From assembly GCA_012931725.1 (NCBI GenBank), contig CM022944.1, forward strand, positions 30,757,641 to 30,821,640: a stretch of DNA of 64,000 nt. Reading direction: 5' to 3'. Positions 22,657 through 35,600 of this stretch are shown piece by piece. Made by a program: the position numbers and the translations under genes. Position 1 is the first letter of the stretch. The number at the start of each line of letters is the position of its first letter. The notes under the pieces were generated by a model. That model ran no database searches, was not told where the DNA came from, and saw nothing but the letters and a program-made list of their open reading frames with translations. The stretch comes from Litsea cubeba. Taxonomy: Eukaryota; Streptophyta; Magnoliopsida; Laurales; Lauraceae.

Positions 22657-22995
22657 TTGTTCTCACGGTTCAAACCGTGAGAACTATGAGTGGGGCCCAC
22701 CTATCACCTAATCCAAACCTTGCAATTGACAGAAACCCCCTTGATAGTCACATGGTCCAATGTTTGGCACCAATGTGAATGAATTGGACCGTTGGATCGA
22801 CTATATACTCATATGAATGAACTGGGCTTGTTGGTCATGGAAGAAGGGGTTAGGAGCATGGAATTGGTGCCAAACTTGATATTCATGGTGGTCCCATATA
22901 GATATTTTAATCTCCACCAGTTCCATCCCAAAATGAGACCCCCAATGGGCCCTATAAAAAAATTCTCAGTGTGACTCCGCGAGAACATTACTCAC
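22657..22995 (-). mobile_element. MITE-like element with GTTCTCAC termini, copy 2 (inverted)
   Basis: It begins with a perfect short hairpin: GTTCTCACGGTT, two bases, then AACCGTGAGAAC. The body matches 20951-21303 in reverse orientation at perhaps 70-75 percent by eye. The right end, inverted, reads GTTCTCGCGG. The hAT element at 21355-22656 inserted at its left tip. Confidence 0.55.
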
Positions 22996-23184
22996 TGGAT
23001 CAAAATCCCTAAGTTTTACCCATTCCACAAATAGAGAGTAATTCCATAGTCTTTTACAAAAAAAAAAAAAAAATTCCATAGTCTTCACTTCTTTATTTGC
23101 CTAGATCACTTTCAGAAGTCATGACTCATTACCACTCACTTAATAATTATTTTCTTTTTATAAGGGATGCTCGTGTTCGTTCCA

Positions 23185-23318
23185 AATCCAAATCTTCCCA
23201 ACTACAACACAACCGATCGAACTCGTTACCTCTCTCTCCTCCTCCTGCACAAAAACAGCAATCTTTTCTTACACATTTGTCGCCCAAATCTATCGACTCT
23301 ACAAAATCGCACTACCAG
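23185..23318 (+). other. candidate 5' UTR exon with splice donor
   Basis: A C-rich, pyrimidine-rich stretch (CTCTCTCTCCTCCTCCTGC near 23231) with no ATG ends ACTACCAG at 23318 and is followed by GTAACC. A TATA-like TTTATAAGG lies near 23156, and the downstream DNA has the T-rich look of a plant first intron. It could be the untranslated first exon of MOS1, whose coding exons start 30 kb downstream on the same strand. No transcript evidence is available, and another gene is possible. Confidence 0.35.
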
Positions 23319-25302
23319 GTAACCCGTTTACTCCAACTTTTAGGGTTTTGGTCTTATGATCCCATCATCATTAAGGCATCGATCGATCTGGGTATGTTGA
23401 ATTTGGGCTTTTGATGCTACTAATGTCGAGTTTTTGTTGGGGTTTTGGGTTGAACATCGCATATTTTCTTCCTTCCTGGCTTAGTTTGGATGCACCCATA
23501 TTCAGAAATCACCTTTTTTTTTAATACGTTTTTTTATGCATTCATGGATGGAGGATTGTGAAAGCGGTTTTGACATGGAGCGCAATACAGAGAGAACTGT
23601 GTGTTTCTGCATAGCATTTTCTGCGGAAAACGAAAATGGTGTCCTAGGAGAACGATTTTGGTTTTCCCCATTGTTACGTGTTAACATTTTCCATGGATTT
23701 CATTGTCTAAGGTGAAAGTACTTTCCCCAAATTTTGTGGAAAGCAGATTCGGACACATCATGTAGAGAACCCTTTTTTTTTTTGGGTCGTGCTACACGGG
23801 AGGTGGAAATACATTTCACATGCTAACATTGTTTTGGTGCTGGTGCCCCAAATGATGGAAACTGAATCTGGAGGAAATGAACTCTTCAGTTTCCGGAATC
23901 ATCGTGGAAATAAAGACCATAGTGTACAAACATGCCTGTAGTGTTTGTTATTCTTCTTGTGATTTTATTAAAAATGCGTTTGTGTTGCAATTGATTTTTG
24001 TGTATGTTGTTTGCGGGGTAATGAAAATGAAAATTTCAGTCATTGGGTTTGTGAAGAATGGAAATATGAGAAGATTTGATTCCTTGGTGGTTTTGGAATA
24101 ATAGGATAACATTCTGTATACTTACCTTGTTAAGTTTTGAGGAAAAATTGCAAAGCTAGTGGGTGGTGGTTATTGATTGAATGATTGACTTTCTTGTAGT
24201 TTGTACTTACTTTTATTATCATGGTGTAAAGTAGGAGAAGCATTGTTGTAGCTACTTTAGTTGATTTGAATGCAGGCGGCTACATTCTTTTCTCCTTTTG
24301 TTGGTGTTTTCCCCTCATCAATATTCTTTCTTGTGAATTTTCTCTCCTGTCCATACTTTACGATGTAAGATCTTTTCCCCCTCCATTCCTGTTCATTATT
24401 CCCTCTCTAGTTTTCTCTCCAATTGTTTCAAAATGCGTTATGGTACCATATAACCATAGTTACAGCTGAGTCCTAGGATATTTGAATTGGTTTTCTATTG
24501 TATATTTGTTGTGCCTATTACAAGTATACTTCCTGCCAAGTTCATAGGCTCTATTGGTCTGCTATTTCTGCAAGTCCTTTTTATTGTTTAATTCTCCATT
24601 ATAATTGCTGAAAACCATGTGGTTTGAGTTCAAAATCTAATTCATTAGGTTATTATGTTAATTGCACCATGAATTAGCACTGGGAGTAGGTTGTAAGAGA
24701 TGTGAATCCGCTTGTCCAACAGATTTCTTGAGCGTTCGGGTTTACTTATGGCATGAGACAACTCGCAACATGGGTCGAACTTATTGATATGTTCTAGAAA
24801 AATCCACTTGATTCCTCTTTACCAACAAAAACCTGTACTCGAGAAATTATTCCAAGTGCGGGTTTTTATGTTCAAAGTCTATCTTGTCTTTAGCACGAGT
24901 TATTTTCCTTGGTTAACAGGAATTGTTGTTTTACTGATATCCGCGGGTTCGTCAATTTACTTTCTCCCTCGTAGAAGGAATAAAAATAAGGTGGTTTGGT
25001 GGTATACATTTTGGATACGAAATGCTGCTTTAGAGGACAATTTAGTTGAAGTTTTACTCTATTATTTTCCTTTGACGGAATATTCTTGTGGAGTTTTAGT
25101 GGGGGAATGCTTTGTCTTAATGTGCTTTTGGAATTTATGTAATCTTTAAACTAGGAGACTTCAACATTTTGACTATAGTTGGCAATTCCTCATTGGTGCA
25201 AGTTGTAACCATTAGGTTCCAAATTCAATTTCACTTTAGAGGGAGAGAAAGACAGAGCATTGTTATCGAGGTGTTCTTATACACTAATCATCTTTGTGAT
25301 GT
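23319..25302. other. no coding exon recognised; intron-like DNA
   Basis: T-rich, intron-like sequence. The longest open frame (24784-25149, 121 codons, plus) has hydrophobic stretches but no recognisable domain, no close splice context and poor low-bias codon structure. I do not call it a gene. Confidence 0.35.
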
Positions 25303-26206
25303 CTTCATCTCATCATCATCATTACCAAAGCCTTGTCCCAACTATGTTGGGTCGGCTACACGAATTTTGTTTCTTCATTCCAATCTATCTTGAGCCAAAT
25401 CATCAGATAAGTTACACTTCTTTATATCTTTTTTTACTGCTTCCATCCACGTCCTGTCTGTCCTACCCGATCCCCTTGGTGGGCCATCAACCTTCATAGC
25501 CAAACTTTTCCTTACCGGAACTGTTGCCGTCCTTTGTTGGACATTCTCAAACCATCTCGAACGGGTTTCTCTAATTTTATCCTCTATTGATGCTACCCCT
25601 ACATGCTCTCGAAAGCGCTCATTTCTATTTTTATCATTTTTAGTTTTACCACACATGCACCTCAACATTCTCATCTCTGTTACACCCATTCTATGCATAT
25701 GTTGCTTCGTGATTAGCCAACATTTTGCTCCATAGGTCATAGATGGTCTAATCATTGTCTTGTAAAATTTCTCCTTCAATCTTGTTGGCATTCGTTGGTC
25801 ACAAAGCACTCCATAAGCAAGTCTCCACTTCAACCATCCCTCTTTTATCCTATGTTTGACATCTTCATCAATCTCCCTATCCTTACTAATTTTTAAGCCA
25901 AGTTAACAAAAAGAATTTTTTTTTTGTGATATCTCAAGGTTTTCAACTCTCATAGTAGTTTCGGCTCTTTCTATTTGCCCATTGAAATTACAATCCATAT
26001 ATTCCGCCTTTCTACGACTTATTGTAAAAGCATTTGAATTCTAAAGCCTCCCGCCACCTCTCAAATTTTGTATTCACATCATCTCTTGATTCATCTACCA
26101 ACACTATATCATCTGTAAATAGCATACACCTAGGTACCTCCCATCTTGTTCTTATATTGCTTAAGCAGGATCCATTGATTTGAGTGCCCATAGTTCTTAC
26201 CAAACC
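25303..26206 (-). mobile_element. RTE-type LINE, 5'-truncated, copy 1
   Basis: The minus strand holds the C-terminal part of an RTE-type reverse transcriptase. A catalytic-box-like CMLFTDDIVLVDES is near 26130-26090, followed downstream by GVLCDQRMPTRLKEKFYKT, MTYGAKCWL, RMLRCMCGKTK and IRETRSRWFENVQQR (25833-25375). The 3' end finishes in a TGATGATGATGA-type tail at about 25303-25318, as RTE elements do. The catalytic box has T in place of the usual A, and part of the RT core is deleted. The element is dead. Confidence 0.8.
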
Positions 26207-27346
26207 TCAGGTGGAGAATGATATATTTTTTTTAACTGCATTTTGTCCCATTTTCTTGAGTAATGGTGTGTTTTTCATTATATGCACAATAGGTGATCAT
26301 CTGAAGGTTGGATTCTATAAAATTATAAATACAGATTTGAAATTTGATTATAAATAAACAGGGAATTTTGATTAAATTATAAGTGGCAGTAGGTGAATTA
26401 TACTAGAGTTTTTATAGAGCGATCCATTTAGACCTCATCATGTCATAATTAGGTCCATATTGTGAGGTTCCTCTAAGCTCAGTATCGTGGCTGTTGGATG
26501 GATGGATGGATATGGGTGGCTCCTTCATGTTTTAAATGTGGTTAAAAACACCTTTATTAGGTGATCATAACCGTTGAATTATTGATCTAGAAAATGAGGG
26601 TACAATCAAATTCTTCTATTTTGCAAACCTTTGGTGGCACAAACTGTTTAATGAATTTCCTCTCCTGGCTCATGCCCCTTTGTGGTGCAATCCTAGGGTT
26701 AGGATCGCAGGTGCCAAGGCACAATTAGGGTTTCCGCAGAAAGCAATCACACGATGAAGACACGTTCCAACGATAAAACCCACGAAAGGGAAAATTCTAT
26801 TAATTCCAAAACCTGAGATTATGAATATCTACAATGCATATATATATATATATATATAATAAAAGAAACTTAGGGGCTAAGTAACAATCCTAATCAAACT
26901 AGGAAACAAAAATAAGAATCCTATCCAAATTAGAAACCTAATCCTAATTACAATTGGATTTAAAATTTAGAAGTAATAATATCTCTAAGTAATTTTGGGT
27001 GGTCCCACACATGGGCCACGAGTCAATCTTCAAGATAACGGTGCTACTGCATTACTTTGTGACCTAGAAAATTTAAGTACAACCAAATTGTTTTGTTGTA
27101 CAAGCCTTTGGTGATTCAAATTGTTTAGCGAGTTTCCACCTCTCCCCTCTCCAAAAAAAAAAAAAAAAAAAAGAAGAAGAAGAAAACCATTCAAGAAGAA
27201 AGGAAAAAAAAAAAAAAAAAAACCCACCCTCATAGACACAAAAAGAAAAAGAAAAAGAAAGAATCAAAGTGTCCTGAAAAGGATTGTTGGACCAACTTCT
27301 TCCTTCTATCTTGCACCAAAATGTTATACTATAATGCGTAGATTAT
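26207..27346. other. no gene seen; imperfect repeat pair and A/G-rich low complexity
   Basis: Segments 26578-26668 and 27046-27142 are imperfect direct copies (GACCTAGAAAA / GATCTAGAAAA, then GTACAA and CCTTTGGTG). They flank about 380 bp with a (TA)n run near 26840-26860. Runs of A and AAG occupy 27151-27262, and the frames there are artefacts of that composition. Confidence 0.4.
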
Positions 27347-27850
27347 CATCATCATTATCAAAGCCTTGGGGTCGGCTACATGAATTTTGTTTCTCCATTC
27401 CGATCTATCGTGAGCCAAATCTTCAAATAAGTTGTACTTCTTCAGATCTATTTTTACTACCTCCATCCACGTCCTTTTGGCCTCCCCCTTCCCCTTGGTG
27501 CACCCTCAAATTGCATAGCCAAACTTTTCCTTACCGGCACTGTGCCATTGCAAATGGGTTTCTCTAATTTTATCCGCTATTGATGCTACCCCCGAGTACT
27601 CTCAAAATCGCCCATTTCTAATTTTATCATTTCTAGTTTTACCATACATCCACTTCAACATTCTCATCTTTGCTACATCCATTTTGTGCATATGTTGCTT
27701 TTTGATTGGCCAACATTTTGCTCCATAGGTCATAGCTGATAGCTGGTCTAATCACTGTCCTGTAAAATTTTCTCTTCAATCTTGTGGACATTTATCGATA
27801 ACAAAGCACACCAGAAGAAAGTCTCCGCTTCAACCATCCCTCTTTTATAC
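27347..27850 (-). mobile_element. RTE-type LINE 3' fragment, copy 2
   Basis: Same 3' end as 25303-26206: an ATCATCATCATTATC tail on the plus strand, then AAAGCCTTGGGGTCGGCTACAT and the GAATTTTGTTTCTCCATTCC block. It covers the last 500 bp of the family with small deletions and many stops. Same minus orientation as copies 1 and 3. Confidence 0.75.
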
Positions 27851-28492
27851 TGTGATGCCTAGATACGGCATGAATAAGACGGGAACATTTATAAATATGG
27901 CAGACACAAATTTTAGACATGAAAAATGAAGTCTTCAATTCAATATGTATGAGACAGATAACCTATTTCTTTTTTTGAAGGCACTACTGGCCAAGGCCCT
28001 CCTTCCAATTGGCCTCAAACCTAGCTATCCTTGCCTCCACTTGGAGGACTTTGTTGTCCCTTAGCTGCTGAGCTGGCAGCTCAGTACTCCAAAATATTCG
28101 GGTACTACAAGTTGTATTTTTCTCATCAAATATAATTTTTTGGGTCTCTAGTTTGCATTTTCTGTTGTACCATCTATCATGCTGGTGGACCCTGTATTGA
28201 AGACCTCATTTCAATTCAGTGATGTTTTCCAAAACTGCACCATTCTTGTTAACATAGTTATCGACATACTTTGACTATGCGTCCTATTCATGTATTGGGT
28301 TTTGTAAACTTTATTGATGAAGTTGTCGTATATACGTTTTTACCAAATGTTTTTTTTTATAACAATAAATTTTATTAAAAAGAGAAAGAAAACAACAGGA
28401 AAAGAAAAACAAACATCGGATGAACAAACAAGAAGATTAACAACTCAAGAAATTAAACATTAAATGAAATGTGTAAACGAAAGACTCCTTCC

Positions 28493-31400
28493 CTAGCAAG
28501 AGCATCCGCCATTGCATTCGCTTCTTTCAAGATGTGACGAATAGTAAATTTCATTTGAGAAGAATATAGCTAGCACCTCCTCCGCCCAATCCGCCAATCT
28601 CCAAGGAAAAGAAGTTTTTCCTGAACCCCACTGAATAGCATAAAAAGAGTCTCCTTCAATAATTGTATTATAACCTCCCAAATTCTGCAACCGACGGCAA
28701 CCCACCAGCAAAGCAAACATTTCAGCTCCATTTGCATCTAACGAATTAATTGGTCTTGAAAAATTCTTCACAACCTTCCCTTCCCAATTACGGATAACAC
28801 CACCAATTCCTCCCATACAAATTTGATGAACAAAACTGCCATCAAAATTCAGCTTCAAAATACCTTTTGGAGGAGAATGCCAACTAACTGTATGAACTAG
28901 TCCAGAGCTTCTTCTGCCATTAAAACAGGCTGCCCATGATCTGTGAAGATCTTCCATAGGATCCCAACAAAATCTGATGCCCTACTCGCCCATTCCGATA
29001 CCGTCCAAACAATAGATTGAACTATCTCGTCAACTGATTTACTTTTGCTTCTGAAAATTTTATTATTTCTTTCTAGCCAAATCTTCCACATACCAGCGTT
29101 AAGAGAAAACCGCCACAAAATTTTAGCATGGGACATTTCCCCTGTACTTCCATTGCGCAAAAAAGTTCCTCAATAGTTCTAGTCATAACCCAAATCATAC
29201 CAAATTTACTGATAATAGCAGCCCAAACTTTATACGCAAAGGAACAATGAATCAACAAGTGATTGGACGTTTCTTCAGCCTTTAAGCACATTGGGCAACC
29301 ATTAACAATGATAACATGTTGTCGTCTTAACCGATCCATAGTGAGGATTTTATTCAATCTTGCCACCCAACAAAAAAATCAAAACTCTAGGAGAAACAAA
29401 GGGAATTCCAAAAACTGTGTGCCCCTTCCACCCTGCCATCAGAATTAATCAAAACCTTATAAAAGTATTTTACTGAAAAATTGCCCTTGGAATCAGGCTT
29501 CCAGATTCTTTTATCCATTCTATCAACAGAAAGATAGTTCATCTCTAGGAGAGTAAGCAAAATACTCAGCTCAGCAACTTCAATATCTTGCAAATCACGA
29601 CAAAACTGCAAATCCCAAACAACAGAACCTCCTAAGAGTTGATAATTATCAGCTATGAAAGCATAAGGATGCCTATCCAAATTGTAAAGAGAAGGATACA
29701 AATTCTTTAAACTAGACCGACCACACCATTCATCATGCCAGAATTGGATCCTTCTCCCATCACGAACCTTATATCTAATCCAACAATCAAAATCACCTTT
29801 AACAGAAAGCACAGACTTCCAAATACCTGAAGCCTTATAATGAAGATTTGGAATATACCACCCCTCCCTTTGTACCTTATACTTATCCACAATAATCTCT
29901 CCGTAACCCTTGGACTGAATTACCCAACCTCCACAACCATTTACCAATCAACGATTTGTCTCAATAGATCGAATACCCAACCCACCATGAGCACTAGGTT
30001 TACAAACAACCTCCCATTTCACCAAATGAAACTTTCTTTTATCAATGTGATCATTCCAAAAGAAAATTCCGTTGAAGCTTCTCTATTCTTAAAACCACAC
30101 GTTTAGGACATCTGAAACAAGACAAAAAATATATAGGAATGCTAGAAAGAACTGACTTGATAAGAGCAACACGTCCTCCCAAAGATCCTCCCCTTCCACG
30201 TAGATAATCTTTTTAAAAGCCTTTCCACAACTGTATCCCATAAATGTTTCTTCGGTATTCCCAACATAAAGGCAAGCCCAGATACTTCGTTGGAAGCCAC
30301 TTTACTCTGCAGCCAAAACTAGTAGCCATCAACTGAACATGAGTATCCTCCATACGAATTCCAACGAGTTCACATTTTCCATAGTTAATCTTAAGACCTG
30401 ATAACATTTGAAACCATCGTAAAATATGTTTCACAGCATCAACCTGCTCCATTGAAGCATCACAAAATATAACCGTATCATCTGCAAATTGCAAATGTGT
30501 TACCTTATGATGGATAGAACTACTTGTAGAAAAGCATGTTATCATCCTGTGTAATTTTGCTCTCTCCATTATAACATTAAAAGCTTTGGCTACTATTCTA
30601 CTAAAACAAAAAGCATAGGAGAAAGAGGATCACCTTGTCTTAATCCACGGGAACTTTTAAAGTAACCCTTAGCCGAATCATTAATCAGTATAGAAAAATA
30701 GGCAGATGAAACACAATTATTAATCCAACCACTCCACTTCTTCCCAAAGCCCATCCGGCCGATCACATATTGTAAAAAACCCCAGTCTACCATATCGTAA
30801 GCCTTCTTAAAATCCAACTTGCAAATCAAACCTGGACAATGTTACTTGAAATGAGAATCAATACATTCATGGGCAATAAGCACAGTATGTAATATCTGAC
30901 GACCATCAACGAAAGCCCCTTGGAAATCTGAAATAACCTCTGGAAGAACTCTCCCAAGCCGATTAGCCAAAACCTTTGCCAAGATCTTATAGAGGCTACC
31001 AATCAAACTGATCGATCTGAAATCCCTAAGCGAGATGGCACCTGCTTTCTTTGGGATCATTGCAATGAATGACCTAACTCCTTTGCTATTGCACCATTAC
31101 AATGAAATTCATTGAAGAATACAAGCATATCATCCTCTAACAAATTCCAAAAGTGTTGAAAAAACACTATAGCATCCGGGCCCCGCGCACGATCACCATC
31201 CATCCCAAACACAGCTGATTTAATCTCTTCTTTGGAGAAAGAAGCTTCTAGAGAAGACGCACTTTGAGAAGAGAGACATTTGAAAGTAGCACCATCCAAC
31301 CAAGGTCGAACTCTCCTTTCATTTGTATGAAGTTGAAAAAAATGATTATTCTCCCTTTCTATATCTGATTTATTCTCCGAAATTCTTCCTCTAGAATCAA

Positions 31401-32488
31401 TAGCAGTGACCCGATTAACACGTCGTCGAGCACTAGCTGTAGCATGAAAAAACCTAGTTTACGATCCCCTTCTGTCAACCATTTATTCCTTAAGCGTTGC
31501 TTCCATTTAATTTCCTCTTGAAAAATCAACCTGCAAAGTTGCTCCTGAAGCTTAATTCTATTCTCCCTCTCATTACAATCTAAAAGCCCACTATCTTCTT
31601 TCATATCTAAGCTCTGAACCTCCACAAGCAGAGATTTTTCTTCTCATTAATGTTGCCAACAACCTCCTTATGCCAACTTTTCATTTTACCTTTCAAATAT
31701 TTTAACTTTTGGGCCAATTGAAAACCCATCCATCCACCCACTTTTACTTTACCCCACCAATCTTTGACACATTGGGAAAAATTCTTCTCATGTAACCACA
31801 CAATTTCAAATCGAAATGGAGGACCCCAATCTTCCATACCTGTTTCCAACTGAATTGGGCAGTGATCAGAAATCGGACGAGCTAAAGTTCTTTGAATACA
31901 ATCTGGAAAGATATCCAACCAGTCCGGTGACACTAAGAATTGATCCAACTGACTCATCATAGGGTCCTGTTGATTATTAGTCCAAGTAAACTTAGCCCCA
32001 CTCAAAGGTAAATCAATAAGGTCATGTTGGCGAATCCAATCTGAAAAATCCCTCATAGCTGAATTCATAGGCCAGCCACCTTTCCTCTCATGAGGAAAGC
32101 GAATAACATTGAAATCTCCTCCCAGAACCCAAGGTTTTCTACATGTACCTGCCACCTGAGTAAGTTCCATCCAAAACTCTGCTCTATCACTAGCATTGTG
32201 AGCTGCCCACTCAACATTACTTCGAACATCTTTTAAAAGAGCAGAAATTGAAAATTTCCCTACATACTCATCAATTTTCTGCCAGAAAGCAGCATTCCAA
32301 AGTAACAAAATTCCACGTGCCGAACCAATAGAAGGACCCATCACAAATTGACCATTATTCTCTATAACCTCGATCTTAGTCTCCTGAATAAACACAAATT
32401 CACCCTTACAAGACTGAATCACCCCTTTCATAACAGCTCTCTTCGAAACAGAATTCATTCCACGAACATTCCAAGTAACTAGCTTCAT
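28493..32488 (-). pseudogene. LINE A ORF2: endonuclease, reverse transcriptase, RNase H
   Basis: The order on the minus strand is as follows. The AP-type endonuclease starts MKLVTWNVRGMNS at 32488, with WVLGGDFNVIRFPHE and ISDHCPIQLE. A linker follows. The reverse transcriptase has FRSISLIGSLYKILAKVLAN near 31010, GLRQGDPLSPMLF near 30640, and a catalytic-box LQFADDTVIFCD near 30490. Next come RT thumb/zf-RVT regions (29947-29073) and an RNase H (LKLNFDGSF and IRNWEGKVV, 28957-28493). Several frameshifts and stops separate these, notably near 31600, 31300, 30830, 30590 and 29370. It is not translatable as one protein. Confidence 0.85.
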
Positions 32489-32626
32489 AATCCAACTAAC
32501 TGCACACCTGAGTCTTTCTGATCTGCCCTTCGATCATTTTTTTTTATAATGGTAAAATTTATTGCTCCAAAAAGAAAAAGAACAAAAGACTACAAGAAGA
32601 AACCCCCAACAAACCAAGAAAATCAA

Positions 32627-35600
32627 CTAAACATAAAAAGGAATAGAAGTACGGAAAACTCCCTCTTTTGCAAGAGCATCTGCCATGACATTAGCCTCTC
32701 GAAAGATATGGTGAAAAGAAGCACCCAATTGACTAGAGATATCTTGCACCTCCTCCTCCCAATCTAGAAACCTCCATGGAATAGAAGCTTCCCCGGAACA
32801 CCATTGAATAGCTGAGTAAGAATCCCCTTCAATAACAGCATTGATGCTTTCCAAAGTTAACAACTCACGACAACCAATAAGAAGAGCATAAACTTCTGCA
32901 TCATTAGCACTTAGAGAATCCACAGGCCCCGAGAAGTTTCTTAACACATTACCTTTCCAATCCCTAATAACTCCTCCAATACCACCCCCATGCGAAGAGT
33001 GAAGAAAACTGCCATCAAAGTTTAATTTTAAAACACCATTGGGAGGAGTTGTCCTTTTTTGAACAAATTTAACCTGGCGACCCCCTTGGAAAAAAACTAG
33101 CCAAGATCTAGAAAGATCTTCCAAATAGACTCCTAAAAACTCCCTCCACTTCACCACCCATTCCGAGACAGATCAGACAATCGATTCAACCACCTCTTTA
33201 ACTGATTTACTAGTATTTTGAAAAACTCTTTTATTTCTTTCCAACCAAAGCTTCCAAATGGTATCATACAAAGCTGCTATCCATAAAATCCTTCCACGGA
33301 AGAGTTTACATCCATACCGCCACTGAATGAAAATATTTTCAACAGTTCCAGGCATAACCCAATTTATTTCAAACATGTTAATGATAGCAGACCAAACACA
33401 ATGAGCAAAAGGACAATGAATCAACAAATGATGGACCGTTTCCTCATCATTCAAGCAGAAAGGACAACCATTAACAATAATATGGTTCCTTTTCCTCAAC
33501 TGGTCAATAGTAAGGATTTTATGATTCCTAGCAATCCAACAAAAAATAAGAACTCGTGGTGGAATGGAGCTGATCCAAAAGTTTTTCCAACCTCCCACCC
33601 TTGCATTGTTGTCTACTAACACATTATAAAAAGATTTAACAGAGAATTGACCTTTAACATCAGGATTCCATGATCTGACATCTGATTTTCCAGGAGAAAA
33701 ATAAACCTTCCCAAGAATACCTAGCATCAAAGCAAAATCAGCAACCTCACTGTCCATCAGATTTCTCCGAAAAGAAAAACCCCATACTACTATACCACCC
33801 AAACGGCAAAAACAATATGAAACTAAAGCACGTTGCCTTCGATCTAACAAGAACAAATTAGAGAACTGAGAAGCCAGAGAACCGTGCCCACACCATTCTT
33901 CTTGCCAAAATCTAATGCAAACCCCATTATGAGCCTTGTACCAAATCCACTAAAAAAAACTCTTCCTTAACAAAAAGAATAGATTTCCAAAAACCAGAGA
34001 TCTTGGAAAACTGGTTAGGCACATACCAACCATCATTTGTAAGCTTATATTTGCAAATTAAAATTTGCTTCCACAAGCCATGGCCCAACTCCCCCACCCT
34101 CCATAACCACTTACCCAACAAAGTTTTATTCATTTTGACAATAGAATGAATCCCCAAACCACCTTGGCTAATGGTTTACAAACTGTCGCCCAATGGACCA
34201 AATGATACTTCTTTTTCTCTATAGAGTCATTCCACAGAAAGTCTCATTGAAGTTTTCAATTCTATCTACAACACTTTTTGGACACCTGAAGCTGGATAAA
34301 TAATAAACAGGAATACTTGAAAGAACCGATTTGATTAAAGTCAGTCGCCCTCCCAAAGATAAATAGTGACCTTGCCAAGAGCTTAACCTCTTGTCTATCC
34401 GCTCCACCACAGCATCCCATAAATGTTTTTTCGGTAACCCCAAACAGAGAGGCAACCCCAAATACTTGGAAGGAAGCTTACCAGCTCTACACCCAGAAGC
34501 ATTTGCCGAAGAAACCACATGACTGTCTGTAAGTTGAACACCAATCAATTCACACTTACCATAATTGATTTTCAAGCCCGAAAGCCATTTAAACCATTTC
34601 AAAATAAATTTCAACGTTTTTACCTGATTCAAAGAAGCATCACAAAAGATTGTAGTTTCGTCCGCAAATTGAAGATGAGTTACCTCATGAACACTGTCTT
34701 CAATGACAAAGCCTGAAATTAATTGCATTTGTTTGGCCCCCTCCAATAAAGCGATCAACGCTTCTGCAACTATAACAAAAAGCATAGGAGATAAAGGATC
34801 GCCCTGTCGAAGACCACGAGAGCTTTTGAAATAGCCTTTCGATGACCCATTAACACGATAGAAAAATAAGCTGAAGACACACAACTCTTGATCCATTGCT
34901 GTGACCTCTTCCCAAACCCCATTCTTTCCATCATGTATTGAAGAAAATCCCAATCAACCATATCACAAGCTTTTTCAAAATCCAATTTTCAAATTAAACC
35001 AGGATGCTGTTGCTGATGTCTAGAATCCACACATTCATGGGCTATAAGCACACTATCGAGGATTTGACGCCCGTCAACAAAAGCACCTTGGGCATAAGAA
35101 ATAATTTCAGGAAGCAACTTCCTTAAGCGGTTGGCAAGAACTTTGGCCAGAATCTTGTAAAGGCTTCCAATCAAACTAATGGGCCTATAATCCTTAATCA
35201 AACTGGCTCCATACTTCTTAGGAATCAAAGATATAAAAGTGGCACCCAGTTCTCCTGCTAGCTATAGCACTATTCTCATGAAACTGGTTGAAAAAAAATT
35301 AGAAAGTCAGCTTCTAACATATCCCAAAAATGCTGAAAAAAGATGATTGGAAAGCCATCGGGACCTGGAGCACGATCATCACCTAACCCAAACATAGCAT
35401 ACTTTATCTCCTTTGAAGTAAAATGAGCTTCAAGAGAACCAGCTTTCTGATTAGAAAGACATGTAAAAGAAACACTATCCATAATTGGTATGGATCTTTT
35501 ATCACCTGTATAAAGATTTTGGAAGAATTGAACAATTCCTCGTTCTATATCAAATTTAGACTCCCAAACCTTTCCTCTAGCAGGCGATTGACACGACGCC

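Noticed and set aside
24784..25149. 121-codon plus-strand frame as a membrane protein gene
   Set aside because: Hydrophobicity comes from T-rich DNA. There is no domain, no homology I recognise and no splice or promoter context.
26686..27050. Solo LTR between the imperfect repeats at 26.6 and 27.05 kb
   Set aside because: No TG...CA segment with a matching 5-bp flank could be fixed. The (TA)n and A-rich content alone is not enough.
27030..27567. Frames rich in Lys/Phe around 27.1-27.5 kb
   Set aside because: Translations of A and AAG runs and of an RTE LINE tail, not genes.
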